The notes: generated from the sequence alone by a model not told the origin. A DNA stretch of 64,000 bases from an uncultured Oscillospiraceae bacterium (GCA_910586535.1 CAJUHS010000013.1:30686-94685), one strand, 5' to 3'. Shown: positions 16,087-25,703, counted from the stretch's first letter. A program made the numbers and translations.

Positions 16087-17544
16087 TCAGTTCAGTACTT
16101 TTATTTTTTCGATATTCATATCCTCTGTGCCCGTCATCACACAGCCCCGCTCCTTGGAGTATCTGATGTGATCGAGTATCTCCGACGTTATCATTTCTCC
16201 CGGCGCAAGCACAGGTATTCCGGGAGGATAGCACATAACGAACTCGCCGCTTATCTTCCCTGCGCTTTCAGTTATCGGCACGGAGGTCTGCTTTCCGTAA
16301 AAAGCCGCCTGGGGAGAAAGCTCCACCTGCGGAGTGATATACTCGGCGCTGAGCATTCCCGTCTTGTCCCGTGAAAACCTACGCTTTATTTCCGCAAGAG
16401 CGGATACGAGACGTTCAATGTCCTTCCACATATCTCCCGCCGACACATAAGCCAGAATATTTCCTATGTCGCCAAATTCTATCTGTATATCGTAATAGTC
16501 CCTCAGGCAGTCGTATACCTCGATACCTGCAAGGCCGATGTCCCTGGTATGTACCGAAAGCTTTGTTCTGTCGAAGTCATAGATATCCCTGCCGTTGATA
16601 AGCTCGTCCGCAAAGGCGTAATAGCCGCCTATCCTGCCGATCTCCTCACGGGCGTACGCCGCCGTGTCGATAACCTTTCCGATAATTTTTTTACCGTCAA
16701 GGGCAAGACTTCTGCGGGAAATGTCAAGCGAGGAAAGCAGCAGATACGATCCGCTGGTAGTCTGGGTAAGATTTATCACTGCGCGGGTACGGCCCTCTGT
16801 AACGCCGAATTTCTCCCCGCTTTTTCCGATAAGAAGAAAACTGCTCTGGGTAAGAGAACCGCCTGATTTGTGCATGGAAATAGCAGCCATATCCGCTCCC
16901 GCAGCCATAGCCGATACGGGAAGTCCCTCGCCGAAATAGAAATGAGTGCCGTGAGCTTCGTCAACAATAACAGCCATTCCGTGAGCATGAGCCGTGTCCG
17001 TTATCCTTTTCAGATCGGAGCAGATCCCGTAATAAGTGGGATTATTCACAAAAACGGCTTTGGCTTCGGGATTCTCCAGAATGGCTTTTTCCACGTCCTC
17101 CGCGCTCATGCCGAGGGGTATGCCAAGACGCTCGTTCACGCCGGGGTTAACGTACACAGGCACAGCTCCGCTTAAAATAAGCGCGTTTATTGCGCTTCTG
17201 TGGACATTGCGGGGCATGATTATTTTTTCCCCTGCGCTGCATACCGACATGACCATGGACTGCACCGCAGAGGTAGTTCCTCCCACCATAAAAAAGCAGT
17301 AAGCCGCTCCGAACGCCTCTGCCGCCAGTTCCTCGGATTCCTTGATGACCGAGGTGGGGTGACAGAGATTATCCAGCGGCTTCATAGAGTTTACATCTAC
17401 TGCAAGACAATCCTTTCCAAGAAATCGGGTAAGCTCGGGATTTCCTTTCCCGTGCTTGTGTCCGGGAACGTCAAAGGGAACGACCCTTGCGTCCCGGTAT
17501 CTCATAAGCGCCTCGTAAACAGGCGCTTTGTGCTGATCCAACAT
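16087..17544 (-). CDS. speA: Arginine decarboxylase (PLP fold I, Orn/Lys/Arg decarboxylase family)
   Basis: 485 residues, the length of the short Bacillus SpeA type. The N-terminus has FDVPGHKHGKGNPEL and VDVNSMKPLDNLCHP. VDEAHGTHFYFG is the loop contacting pyridoxal phosphate, and SMHKSGGSLTQSS carries the Schiff-base lysine (residue 226). The C-terminal domain ends with LCY-type PPGIPVLAPGE. The family also includes lysine and ornithine decarboxylases, but the agmatinase gene nearby favours arginine as substrate, giving agmatine. Confidence 0.88.
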   Translation of the reverse strand: MLDQHKAPVYEALMRYRDARVVPFDVPGHKHGKGNPELTRFLGKDCLAVDVNSMKPLDNLCHPTSVIKESEELAAEAFGAAYCFFMVGGTTSAVQSMVMSVCSAGEKIIMPRNVHRSAINALILSGAVPVYVNPGVNERLGIPLGMSAEDVEKAILENPEAKAVFVNNPTYYGICSDLKRITDTAHAHGMAVIVDEAHGTHFYFGEGLPVSAMAAGADMAAISMHKSGGSLTQSSFLLIGKSGEKFGVTEGRTRAVINLTQTTSGSYLLLSSLDISRRSLALDGKKIIGKVIDTAAYAREEIGRIGGYYAFADELINGRDIYDFDRTKLSVHTRDIGLAGIEVYDCLRDYYDIQIEFGDIGNILAYVSAGDMWKDIERLVSALAEIKRRFSRDKTGMLSAEYITPQVELSPQAAFYGKQTSVPITESAGKISGEFVMCYPPGIPVLAPGEMITSEILDHIRYSKERGCVMTGTEDMNIEKIKVLN

Positions 17545-17591
17545 ATCCTTATCCTTTCGCTGACATACATATATTCAGAGCAGATGAAACT

Positions 17592-17942
17592 CTATTCAGC
17601 GCTCATATCCGCGATCCATTCGTTTCTTCCAGACTGGTATTCGTAAAAGATCTTTCCGTCAAAGGAGACCGCATACATTCCCAAAAGCCTGTCGGCGTTT
17701 TCACCCGACTTTGTCCTCCATGAAAAAACGTACACCTTTTCATCCTCTATGACCATTATATCGCTTTCTGACAGAAAATCCTCACCGCCGAAGCCCTTAT
17801 TTTCAAGATAAGCGATCATCATGCTTTCAGCCTCGTCAACGGAAATATCGTCATCTCCGGAAGTTTTTCCGCATGCCGAAAAACTTACCATTGCCAGACA
17901 AACCGTCAATACCCAAAAAATTTTAAACGCTGTTTCTTTCAT
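17592..17942 (-). CDS. Small lipoprotein in the polyamine cluster
   Basis: 116 residues. A signal peptide with lipobox (AMVSFSACGK, Cys at about residue 24) directs lipid anchoring outside the membrane. The mature part has DEAESMMIAYLENKGF and a strand-rich end (YVFSWRTKSGENADRLLGMYAVSFDGKIFYEY) of the kind seen in small extracellular PepSY- or DUF-type lipoproteins. No exact family is recognised. It lies between speD and speA, about 50 bp from each, on the same strand. Confidence 0.65.
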   Translation of the reverse strand: MKETAFKIFWVLTVCLAMVSFSACGKTSGDDDISVDEAESMMIAYLENKGFGGEDFLSESDIMVIEDEKVYVFSWRTKSGENADRLLGMYAVSFDGKIFYEYQSGRNEWIADMSAE

Positions 17943-17992
17943 AATGCGACACCTCTCATAAAATCTTAATGAAAAACCGCCGTATCTTTGTA

Positions 17993-18805
17993 TCAGTAAA
18001 TATTCATTCCGCTGAATATCTCTATCATCTCCCGCCTGAGCGAATCGTTTATCGCCAGGCGCGTCTTGGGAGCAAGTTCGTAGGTATCGGTATTGAAAAG
18101 ATAGTTCTGTAAAAATATTTCCTTTATCATCATTTTTGTGTGGAAAATATTGGACTGATAAACGTTAACGTCAACTGCGTCGTACCGTTCAAGGGTATCC
18201 TTTGCGATGTAGTCCTGAATTGATGTTATATCGTGGTCTATGAAAAGCTTTTTTCCGTGTTCATCGCGGGTAAAGCCTCTGACGCGGTAGTCTATTGTAA
18301 TAATATCGGAATCAAAGCTGCCGATAAGGTAGTCCAGAGATTTCAGCGGAGTTATCTTTCCGCAGGTGGCAACGTCTATGTCCACGCGGAACGTGGTTAT
18401 TTCGTTGTCGGGGTGAAATTCCGGGTAGGTGTGTACCGTAAGATGGCTTTTATCCAGATGTCCCGCAATGCTCTGCTTCTCCGCAGGAACTATCCTCATA
18501 TTGCAGGACTCGTCTATATCCTCGGCGTCCAGGTGGTCTTCAGAGACCAGCAGCGTAGCGGAGGCGCCCTGAGGCTCGTAATCCTGCTTGGAAATATTCA
18601 GCACGTGCGCCCCGATCATTTCCGTAACGTCGCAGAGTATCTTGGTCAGACGGTCAGAGTTGTACTGCTCGTCGATATACTTTATATAGTCTCTCTGCTC
18701 TCTCTCGCTTTTGGCGTAGCAGATATCGTAGATATTAAAGCTGAGAGTTTTCGTCAGATTATTAAACCCGTAAAGCTTGAGCTTGTTGTTCAACCCTATC
18801 CTCAC
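17993..18805 (-). CDS. speD: S-adenosylmethionine decarboxylase proenzyme (E. coli type)
   Basis: 270 residues, the long bacterial class also found in E. coli (264 residues). The self-cleavage site is visible in GHLDKSHLTVHTYPE: cleavage between Lys119 and Ser120 would turn the serine into the pyruvoyl cofactor. TCGKITPLKSLDYLIGSF is the conserved downstream region. It makes the aminopropyl donor for SpeE. It is the first gene of the polyamine cluster, with a good promoter at 18875-18903. Confidence 0.93.
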   Translation of the reverse strand: MRIGLNNKLKLYGFNNLTKTLSFNIYDICYAKSEREQRDYIKYIDEQYNSDRLTKILCDVTEMIGAHVLNISKQDYEPQGASATLLVSEDHLDAEDIDESCNMRIVPAEKQSIAGHLDKSHLTVHTYPEFHPDNEITTFRVDIDVATCGKITPLKSLDYLIGSFDSDIITIDYRVRGFTRDEHGKKLFIDHDITSIQDYIAKDTLERYDAVDVNVYQSNIFHTKMMIKEIFLQNYLFNTDTYELAPKTRLAINDSLRREMIEIFSGMNIY

Positions 18806-18874
18806 GTTCCTTCCCTATCAGAAATCAGAGCCGGGAGCGCCGGGCGCAAAAGCCTTTGTCCCCCTGTCCTCTAA

Positions 18875-18903
18875 AGAATACGCTAAAATCCGCGAAATGT
18901 CAA
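18875..18903 (-). promoter_or_regulatory. Promoter of speD and the polyamine cluster
   Basis: On the minus strand, TTGACA (18903-18898) and TATTCT (18880-18875) are separated by exactly 17 bp, about 70 bases upstream of speD. Confidence 0.7.
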
Positions 18904-18996
18904 TAGATTTACGCAAATTTCTTTACAGTATATTTGAAATCTTTCAAATTCCCGCAAATGCTCGCAAAAGCTCGCGTATCCTCAATGCGGTAAATT

Positions 18997-19956
18997 TTAC
19001 CTTTTCTTGGCGTACCAGCGTTTTACAACGTCCTCCGCCTTTTTGCCGACTATTGAGAATCCCATTTCAGGGCTGTTTTTAGGCAGTCTTGTGTACCAGT
19101 CCCACCAGAAGAAGCCGCCGAACCAAGGCTCGTCCCACATAACGGTCATGCAGGACTCGTAGAAATTTGCCTGCTCGTCCTCGTCGTAGGGAAATTCCTT
19201 ATGGCTGAAATCGTAGGGCATCATAGCGCAGCCCTTTGCGCTTCGGCAGCCGATCTCCATAAAGATCACCTGTTTTCCTCCGTTCAGGCGTGAAAGCTCC
19301 GCAAGCTTTTCCTTTTGCTTTTCCCATTCGGCGCACATATTAGCCATACTGTCTCCGGGAACTTTTCCCACGCCGTAGTATGCGGACGTGCCGATATAGT
19401 CAAGAGCGTCCCACCACTTAACGCCGAACTCCTTGCCGTGGTTGGTGTTATAGACCAGCGGGCCGTGATAGAGCTTCCGCACCTCGGCTATAGCGCTGCG
19501 CCAGTATTCCTCCTTAGCCTCGGTACCCAGCATTTCGCAGCCCACGCAGAACATCTCGCAGCCGGTATCTTCGGCTATTTCTGCGTAGTGGCACAGAAAT
19601 GCGGTGTAGCTTTCAAACCATTCTTTCCAGTAATCCTTGTCGCCTATCTCACGTTCGGGGAAAGCTATATTTGCCCTCCACACACCGTCCGCGCAGTTCA
19701 CCATAGGCTTCATGCACACCTTTAAGCCGAGAGCGTGAAGCTTTTCCACAGCGGCTGTAATATCCTTGTCCGTTACGGTATAGCGGTAATCGGGACGTAT
19801 CAGCGTGGAACTGAAGCTGTCCTGCAAAACCGTAAAGGCAAGAGCGGTCCAGTCCCCGCCCAGAGCGGCAAGACGCTCCATTGAAGCCGCCGCTTCGGGG
19901 GTGCGGTACGCGCCTTTTCTGCCGTCGAAGCCGTAAGTAAAGCCTTTAATGAACAT
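18997..19956 (-). CDS. GH113-type beta-mannanase
   Basis: 319 residues of a TIM-barrel glycosidase without signal peptide, so cytosolic. The start MFIKGFTYGFDG, the motif VCMKPMVNCADGVWRANIAF, and the two catalytic glutamates in FCVGCEM (residue 141, acid/base) and FMEIGCR (residue 234, nucleophile) match family GH113, whose members cut beta-1,4-mannan oligosaccharides. The WWDW at the end lines the active site. It would act on mannooligosaccharides after uptake, together with the GH2 mannosidase at 37.4 kb. It lies 112 bp downstream of an ABC exporter pair, with a GC hairpin (20011-20026) in the gap. Confidence 0.75.
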   Translation of the reverse strand: MFIKGFTYGFDGRKGAYRTPEAAASMERLAALGGDWTALAFTVLQDSFSSTLIRPDYRYTVTDKDITAAVEKLHALGLKVCMKPMVNCADGVWRANIAFPEREIGDKDYWKEWFESYTAFLCHYAEIAEDTGCEMFCVGCEMLGTEAKEEYWRSAIAEVRKLYHGPLVYNTNHGKEFGVKWWDALDYIGTSAYYGVGKVPGDSMANMCAEWEKQKEKLAELSRLNGGKQVIFMEIGCRSAKGCAMMPYDFSHKEFPYDEDEQANFYESCMTVMWDEPWFGGFFWWDWYTRLPKNSPEMGFSIVGKKAEDVVKRWYAKKR

Positions 19957-20068
19957 TTTTCTGCCTCCTATAATTATGTGTTTTTTGTAACACTATAATA
20001 AAATCTGCCCGCCCCCTTGAGGGGGCATTGCTATCTAATAATTCAAGCAAATCTGCGTAGGGAGCGAC

Positions 20069-21832
20069 TTAACCCGCGGGGGTTCCATGATCAAACTGAG
20101 AATTGTAAAGGTTAGCATAGAACCCGCCCTTTTCAAGCAGGGACTCATGATTACCCTGCTCGATGATGTTTCCGTCCTTCATAACAAGGATAACGTCCGC
20201 GTCCCGTATGGTGGACAGTCGGTGGGCGATTATAAAGCTGGTCTTGCCTTTCATAAGCTTGGCAAACGCGCTTTGTATCTTTTGCTCGGTACGTGTATCA
20301 ATGCTTGACGTAGCTTCGTCCAGAATAAGCATGGGGGGATTTGTCAGCATTACTCTGCATATGCAGAGAAGCTGTTTCTGTCCCTGTGAAAGGTTGCCTC
20401 CGTCCTCTGATACCATTGTGTCGTAGCCCTCGGGCATACGCCTTATAAAGCTGTGGCAGTGGCACATTTTCGCCGCCGCAATAATTTCTTCCTCGGTGGC
20501 GTCGGGCTTACCGTAGGCTATATTCTCGCGGATAGTACCGGTATAGATCCATGTGTCCTGCAAAACCATTCCGTACATGGCGCGAAGCTCGCTCCTGCGC
20601 ATATTGCGGATATCCTCTCCGCCCACCTCTATGGCGCCATCGCGCACATCGTAGAATCTCATGAGCAGGTTTATAAGGGTGGTCTTTCCGCAGCCCGTGG
20701 GACCGACTATCGCAGCCCGCTGACCTTTTTTTACCGACACGGTTACGTTCTCAAGAAGCTTTTGTTCCGGCTTGTAGGAGAACGTCACGTTCTTTATTTC
20801 CACGTTTCCGTCCGCAACTGCGGGAGCGGGAGGCTCTTTTTCGGGGACTTCCTCCGTCTCGTCAAGAACGGCAAAAACACGTCTTGCGGAAGCGAAAGCC
20901 GCCTGCAATTCGGTAATAACTCCCGTTATTTCATTGAACGGCTTTGTATACTGGTTGGCATAGCTGAGGAACGCGGATATCTGTCCCACCGACATTGGAC
21001 CTCCGCTTATTACGGATATCGCGCCGAAAATTCCTGCGGCGGCGTATACGATACCGTTTACAAAGCGGGTGCAGGGATTTGTCAGCGCGGAATAAAACTG
21101 CGCCAGTACTCCGCACTTGTAAAGCCTGCCGTTTATCTCCTCAAATCGTTCCTGCGCTCTGTCCTCGTATGAGAACGCCTTGACTATCTTCTGACCGCCG
21201 ACCAGTTCCTCGATACAGCCGCTGAGCTCTCCGCGTACTGCGGACTGCTCGCGGAATTTATCATGGCAGAGCTTTGTGATAAACGCCGCCACAAACAGGG
21301 ACAAGGGCGTTATAAAAATTACAACAAGAGCAATTTTGACGTTGATACGGAGCATAAAGGCTATTGTACCGAAAATAGTTACTATACCTGTCAGGAACTG
21401 TGAAAAGCATTGGAGCATACCGTCGGAAACGGTCTCGATATCAACGGACATACGCGCGATAATATCTCCCCTCGAGGTGCTGTCGATGTAGTTCAGGGGA
21501 ACATTGTTCAGCTTTTCGTAAAGTTCGCAGCGCATATCGCTTACGGCTCTGTAGGTTATCTTGTAGGTACAGTAGGACATCACCCAGCTGAACACCGCCG
21601 AAAGCGCAACGGTAACGGCTATCATCAGCACATAATGCTTTACGCCGTCAAAATTAACGTTGTTTTTGCTTATGATATAGTCAATGCCCCGTCCTACCAA
21701 AACAGGCGTATAGAGTGAGAGCAAAACGCTTACCACCGCCGCTATGACCGCAGGCGCAACCAGCGCGGCACATGGCTTTGTGTATCTTAATATCCTTCCG
21801 ATAACCGGCTTTTTGTTTTTTGTCTTAGCCAT
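20069..21832 (-). CDS. Heterodimeric ABC exporter, catalytic-Glu half
   Basis: 587 residues: six-helix membrane domain (1-330) fused to an ATPase. Walker A GPTGCGKTT lies at about 374, and Walker B LILDEATSSID keeps the catalytic Glu, but the signature is LSQGQKQ instead of LSGGQ. The partner gene just upstream has the opposite defects, so the two form one heterodimer with one working and one degenerate ATP site, as in BmrCD or TM287/288. A GTG at 21844 is possible; the ATG at 21832 is preferred. It overlaps the end of its partner by 8 bp, so the subunits are coupled. The substrate is unknown (drug, lipid or peptide). Confidence 0.92.
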   Translation of the reverse strand: MAKTKNKKPVIGRILRYTKPCAALVAPAVIAAVVSVLLSLYTPVLVGRGIDYIISKNNVNFDGVKHYVLMIAVTVALSAVFSWVMSYCTYKITYRAVSDMRCELYEKLNNVPLNYIDSTSRGDIIARMSVDIETVSDGMLQCFSQFLTGIVTIFGTIAFMLRINVKIALVVIFITPLSLFVAAFITKLCHDKFREQSAVRGELSGCIEELVGGQKIVKAFSYEDRAQERFEEINGRLYKCGVLAQFYSALTNPCTRFVNGIVYAAAGIFGAISVISGGPMSVGQISAFLSYANQYTKPFNEITGVITELQAAFASARRVFAVLDETEEVPEKEPPAPAVADGNVEIKNVTFSYKPEQKLLENVTVSVKKGQRAAIVGPTGCGKTTLINLLMRFYDVRDGAIEVGGEDIRNMRRSELRAMYGMVLQDTWIYTGTIRENIAYGKPDATEEEIIAAAKMCHCHSFIRRMPEGYDTMVSEDGGNLSQGQKQLLCICRVMLTNPPMLILDEATSSIDTRTEQKIQSAFAKLMKGKTSFIIAHRLSTIRDADVILVMKDGNIIEQGNHESLLEKGGFYANLYNSQFDHGTPAG

Positions 21833-23561
21833 TTGACTCACCACCCTTGCTCTCCTGTGACATAACTATCTCGCGGTATACGGGACAGTTTTCAAGCAGC
21901 TCGCTGTGAGTGCCTATGCCTACCGCTTCACCGTCGTCCAGAACTATTATTTTATCTGCGTGACGGATAGAAGTTGCTCTCTGGGACACGATAAGCACCG
22001 TCATATTTTGTGTATCCTTTGCTATAGCCTTGCGCAGAGCCGCGTCCGTGGCAAAGTCCAGAGCCGATGCGCTGTCGTCCAGAATAAGTATTTCGGGGCT
22101 TCCCGTAAGGGCGCGTGCAATCGTAAGGCGCTGCTTCTGACCGCCCGAAAGATTGCGTCCGCCTTGATTTATGTGAGTATTGAAGCCGTCGGGCATTTTG
22201 TCTATAAACTCCTTTGCCTGAGCGGTCTCCGCAGCTTTTTGGAGCTGCTCGTCTGAAGCGTTCTCATTGCCCCAGCGAAGATTTTCTGCGATAGTCCCCG
22301 AAAACAGCATTGCTTTTTGCGGTACAAAGCCTATCTTCTGTCTTAATTCTTTCAGTCCGTATGACTTAACGTCCGCGCCGCTTATCAGCACGCTGCCCTT
22401 TTCTGCGTCGTAAAAGCGCGGTATCAGGCTTACCAGCGTGGATTTGCCCGAACCCGTACCGCCGATTATACCAACGGTCTCTCCCTTTTGAACGGAAAAG
22501 GTAATATTCTCCAGAGCGTTGTCTCCTCCCTCGCTGTAGGAAAAAGAAACGTCCTTAAATTCTATAACCGGAGACTTTGCGGAGACTGCGGCTCCCGACC
22601 CGTCCTTTATTGACGGCTCGGTCTCAAACACCTCGTTGATGCGGGCGGAGCTTGCCGCCGCCTTGGTAAACAGTACCACAAGGTTAGCCACAACCACAAG
22701 AGCAAGGGAAATCTGCGTCATATAGTTTACAAAAGCGATAACCTGGCCCTGTGTAAGAGCTCCGCTGTCAACGCGGAAGCCTCCGAACCATACGATAGCC
22801 GCGATAGCAAGGTTCATAATGGCGTAGGTCAGCGGATTCAGTAGAGCGGAGAGACGTCCCACACGCATTGAGGTATCGGCAAAATCGTCGTTTGCCTCCC
22901 TGAAACGCTTTTCCTCGGCGGCTTCTCCCGAAAATGCGCGGATAACACGCGCTCCCGAAAGGCTTTCGCGGGTAATCAGACTTATCTTGTCAAGCTTTTT
23001 CTGAATTACCCTGTAGAGAGGAACGGAGCGGAACATGATAAAGTACAGCACCGCCGCCACTAACGGCATTACCGCAAGGAAAACAAGGGACAGCTTAAGG
23101 TCTATTGTCATAGCCATAACAGCCGCTCCGATAACGAGAAATGGCGCGCGTACGACCAGTCTGATAAGCATTGCCACCGCGCTCTGGACTTGGTTCACGT
23201 CGTTTGTAACGCGGGTTATCAGGGACGGAGTTCCGAACCTGTCAAGCTCCGCGTGGGAAAGAGAGCCGATGTGCCTGAACAGATCGTTCCTCACCACCGT
23301 TCCCACGCCCTGTGAGGCTCTCGAAGCAAGGTACTGGCACACCAGCGCGCAGCAAAGTCCAAGAGCACCCATAAGTATCATAATGCCGCCCATGCGGTAG
23401 ATATAGGGTTTTCCCGCGCCGCCGTTTATACCCACGTCGATTATGTCCGCCATGATAAGCGGCACGATAAGCTCAAATATAGCTTCCGTAAGCTTTGCTG
23501 CGGGACCTACTATAAGCTCTTTCTTGAAGCCCCCCAGATATTTTTTGGCAAGTTTAAACAT
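21825..23561 (-). CDS. Heterodimeric ABC exporter, degenerate-site half
   Basis: 578 residues: six-helix membrane domain followed by an ATPase. Walker A is GGTGSGKST (about 365) and the signature is the intact LSGGQKQR (about 470). Walker B is LILDDSASALD, in which Asp replaces the catalytic Glu. It therefore supplies the good signature motif to the partner's working site and carries the degenerate site itself. It starts 8 bp inside the end of the GtrA gene, so gtrA and the two ABC genes form one operon. Confidence 0.92.
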   Translation of the reverse strand: MFKLAKKYLGGFKKELIVGPAAKLTEAIFELIVPLIMADIIDVGINGGAGKPYIYRMGGIMILMGALGLCCALVCQYLASRASQGVGTVVRNDLFRHIGSLSHAELDRFGTPSLITRVTNDVNQVQSAVAMLIRLVVRAPFLVIGAAVMAMTIDLKLSLVFLAVMPLVAAVLYFIMFRSVPLYRVIQKKLDKISLITRESLSGARVIRAFSGEAAEEKRFREANDDFADTSMRVGRLSALLNPLTYAIMNLAIAAIVWFGGFRVDSGALTQGQVIAFVNYMTQISLALVVVANLVVLFTKAAASSARINEVFETEPSIKDGSGAAVSAKSPVIEFKDVSFSYSEGGDNALENITFSVQKGETVGIIGGTGSGKSTLVSLIPRFYDAEKGSVLISGADVKSYGLKELRQKIGFVPQKAMLFSGTIAENLRWGNENASDEQLQKAAETAQAKEFIDKMPDGFNTHINQGGRNLSGGQKQRLTIARALTGSPEILILDDSASALDFATDAALRKAIAKDTQNMTVLIVSQRATSIRHADKIIVLDDGEAVGIGTHSELLENCPVYREIVMSQESKGGESNG

Positions 23562-24024
23562 CTTCGGTGTCCCCCTTGGTTTTTTTTCTAAAAATAAAAA
23601 GTTTGCTGAAAATATAATTTATAACAAGGATAAATACCTGTGCGATCAGCTTCATAACGTACTCGTTCTGGCGCAGTACCCGCACCGTCAGGCTCATAAA
23701 GCCAAGCTCCATAAAGTAAGTGACCGCCCTCGCGCCGTAAAAAGCCGCAGCCTGGCTTATCCAGTCCTTTCCCGTGTTTTCCCGGTTTTTGAATACCCAC
23801 ACCTTGTTGGCAAAAAACGCAAACGTTACGGCGCATATCCAGCTTATGGTAGTATTCGCCTCCGTGGGAAGTCCCATATAGGCGGGAACATACTGGGCGA
23901 TTACCGACACGGCAGTCGTCATTCCTCCGACTATTATATACAGAAGCGCGCTTTCGTGGCGGCTGTAAAAATCCTGTACGGTTTTGGGAAACGCAGCTAA
24001 TATTTTACTTATAATTTTGTCCAC
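23554..24024 (-). CDS. GtrA family membrane protein
   Basis: 156 residues with four membrane segments. The pattern LLYIIVGGMTTAVS, then TISWICAVTFAFFANKVWVF and FGARAVTYFMELG-like, is that of GtrA. Members are thought to help move lipid-linked sugars or other glycosyl donors across the membrane. Translation probably begins at GTG 24024, 11 bases after GGAGGG; an in-frame ATG further upstream has no ribosome binding site. The gene overlaps the ABC exporter gene by 8 bp, hinting that the exporter handles an envelope glycolipid. Confidence 0.85.
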   Translation of the reverse strand: MDKIISKILAAFPKTVQDFYSRHESALLYIIVGGMTTAVSVIAQYVPAYMGLPTEANTTISWICAVTFAFFANKVWVFKNRENTGKDWISQAAAFYGARAVTYFMELGFMSLTVRVLRQNEYVMKLIAQVFILVINYIFSKLFIFRKKTKGDTEDV

Positions 24025-24146
24025 CGAAAATGAATCCCTCCGTGAAAATTGTATACACGTCAGTATTATAGCACACATTTTTGCAAAAATCATTAACTAT
24101 TGTGAAATTTTTCAGATATTTGAGGAAAATCGGCGCAAAAAAGGAC

Positions 24147-24175
24147 TTGCAAATTTACGGTAAATGTGTTATACT
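24147..24175 (+). promoter_or_regulatory. Promoter of the CNNM/CBS gene
   Basis: TTGCAA (24147-24152) and TATACT (24170-24175) with a 17-bp spacer. About 140 bases of leader precede the gene. Confidence 0.65.
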
Positions 24176-24319
24176 AATTTCCGTCTAAAAAGTGTTTAAA
24201 AAATCCGGCAAAAATTTGAATATATGGTTTTGCGCAGATTTTTTAACTGCGCTTTTAGACAGAAATCAGTATTATCATATAGTATATTATTTCAACATGA
24301 AAGGCATGGTAAAACTACT

Positions 24320-25576
24320 GTGAAGTACATAATTATCGCGCTGCTGCTGGTCATGTCGGCTCTGTTTTCGTCAATGGAGACGGCATTTTCGTCGGTAAAC
24401 AAGATACGTCTCAAGCACGGCGCAGCCAACGGCAGCAAAAAAGCCGCCCGCGCCCTTAAGATCGCGGAAAACTTTGACAAAGCCCTGACCACGATTCTGG
24501 TCGGAAACAATATCGTAAATATCCTTTCGTCCTCGCTTGGCACGATAATTTTTACGGAGCTTTTCGGAGCTGCGGGCGTGGCGGTGTCCACAGCGGTAAT
24601 GACCGTTCTGGTGCTCATTTTCGGCGAAATAATGCCTAAATCCTTTGCCAAGCAGAACGCCGAAAAATGCGCTCTCGCCTTTGCGGGACTGCTTGGCGGC
24701 ATTATGTGGGTATTTACTCCCATATCCGCAATTTTCATGTTCCTGCAAAAGGCAGTCTCTAAGCTGTCAAAGTCAGACAACTCACCGAATTTTACCGAGG
24801 ATGAGCTTAAATACATCATAGACGAGATCGAGGATCAGGGAGTCCTTGAGGAACAGGAAAGCGATCTTGTACGCTCCGCACTGGAATTTGACGAGACCAC
24901 CGTGGAGCAGATACTTCTCCCGCGCGTAAAAGTCGTTGCGGTAGAACGGGGAGAGGACATAGAAAAGATCAAGGAAATTTTCATACGCGACAGGTACACA
25001 AGACTTCCGGTTTACGACAAATCGGTGGACAACATTATAGGCCTTATAAACGAAAAGGACTTCTTCGCGCTGATAATGGATACCGATGGGAAGCCTTCAA
25101 ATATTGAGGGCATAATCCAGAAAGCCCTGTATGTTTCCGAAATGAAGCTTATCTCGGAGGTGCTGTACGATATGCAGCGCACGAAGATACACATGGCGAT
25201 AGTCAAGGATCAGTACGGCGGAACAAGCGGCATAGTCACAATGGAGGACATCATCGAGGAGCTGGTTGGAGAGATATACGACGAAAACGACGAGGTAGTT
25301 GACAGCGTTGTGGAGGTTGCTGAAAACGTCTACGACGTGCAGGCTGACATGAATATAAGCGGCCTGCTGGAAAAGCTGGAGCTTCCGGAAAATCTTATCG
25401 AGACCGACAGCAATACCGTGGGCGGCTGGGTAATGGAGCTTTTCGGACGGATACCGGAAACGGACGCGTCAATAACAGACGGAATCTTTACGGTAACTGT
25501 TCTTGAATCGGACGAACAGTCCGTGTCAAAGGTGGGCATAAAAATAGATATGCCCAAAGAAAATAAAGAAGAATAG
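24320..25576 (+). CDS. CNNM/CorC-type membrane protein with CBS pair
   Basis: 418 residues. Residues 1-170 form the DUF21/CNNM membrane domain (ALFSSMETAFSSVNKIRLKH, VGNNIVNILSSSLGT, FGEIMPKS). Residues about 185-320 are two CBS repeats (RVKVVAVERGEDI..., then MHMAIVKDQYGGTSGIVTMEDIIEELVGEI-like). The end is a CorC/HlyC domain with NTVGGWVMELFGRIPE. Such proteins are linked to magnesium or cobalt export. Translation starts at GTG 24320; the longer upstream frame has no family match. The ribosome binding site is weak (AAAGG, 15 bases upstream). A terminator follows at 25593. Confidence 0.88.
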   Translation: MKYIIIALLLVMSALFSSMETAFSSVNKIRLKHGAANGSKKAARALKIAENFDKALTTILVGNNIVNILSSSLGTIIFTELFGAAGVAVSTAVMTVLVLIFGEIMPKSFAKQNAEKCALAFAGLLGGIMWVFTPISAIFMFLQKAVSKLSKSDNSPNFTEDELKYIIDEIEDQGVLEEQESDLVRSALEFDETTVEQILLPRVKVVAVERGEDIEKIKEIFIRDRYTRLPVYDKSVDNIIGLINEKDFFALIMDTDGKPSNIEGIIQKALYVSEMKLISEVLYDMQRTKIHMAIVKDQYGGTSGIVTMEDIIEELVGEIYDENDEVVDSVVEVAENVYDVQADMNISGLLEKLELPENLIETDSNTVGGWVMELFGRIPETDASITDGIFTVTVLESDEQSVSKVGIKIDMPKENKEE

Positions 25577-25592
25577 CTGCTGTACAAGCAGA

Positions 25593-25627
25593 CAAGGCTC
25601 TCCGCCGGCGCGGGGAGCCTTGTTTTT
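25593..25627 (+). terminator. Rho-independent terminator
   Basis: A stem CAAGGCTC/GAGCCTTG, extended by two GC pairs, is followed by GTTTTTC. Confidence 0.8.
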
Positions 25628-25703
25628 CATTAAGATAAAACCGCGCTGCAAAGAACTTGCGGCGCGGCTTTTAAGGGGGATGTGAAGAATTAATTGGAAA
25701 TTG

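Noticed and set aside
20011..20026. GCCCCC/GGGGGC hairpin between the ABC exporter and GH113 as a terminator
   Set aside because: No T-run follows on the minus strand, so full termination is doubtful; kept only as a note.
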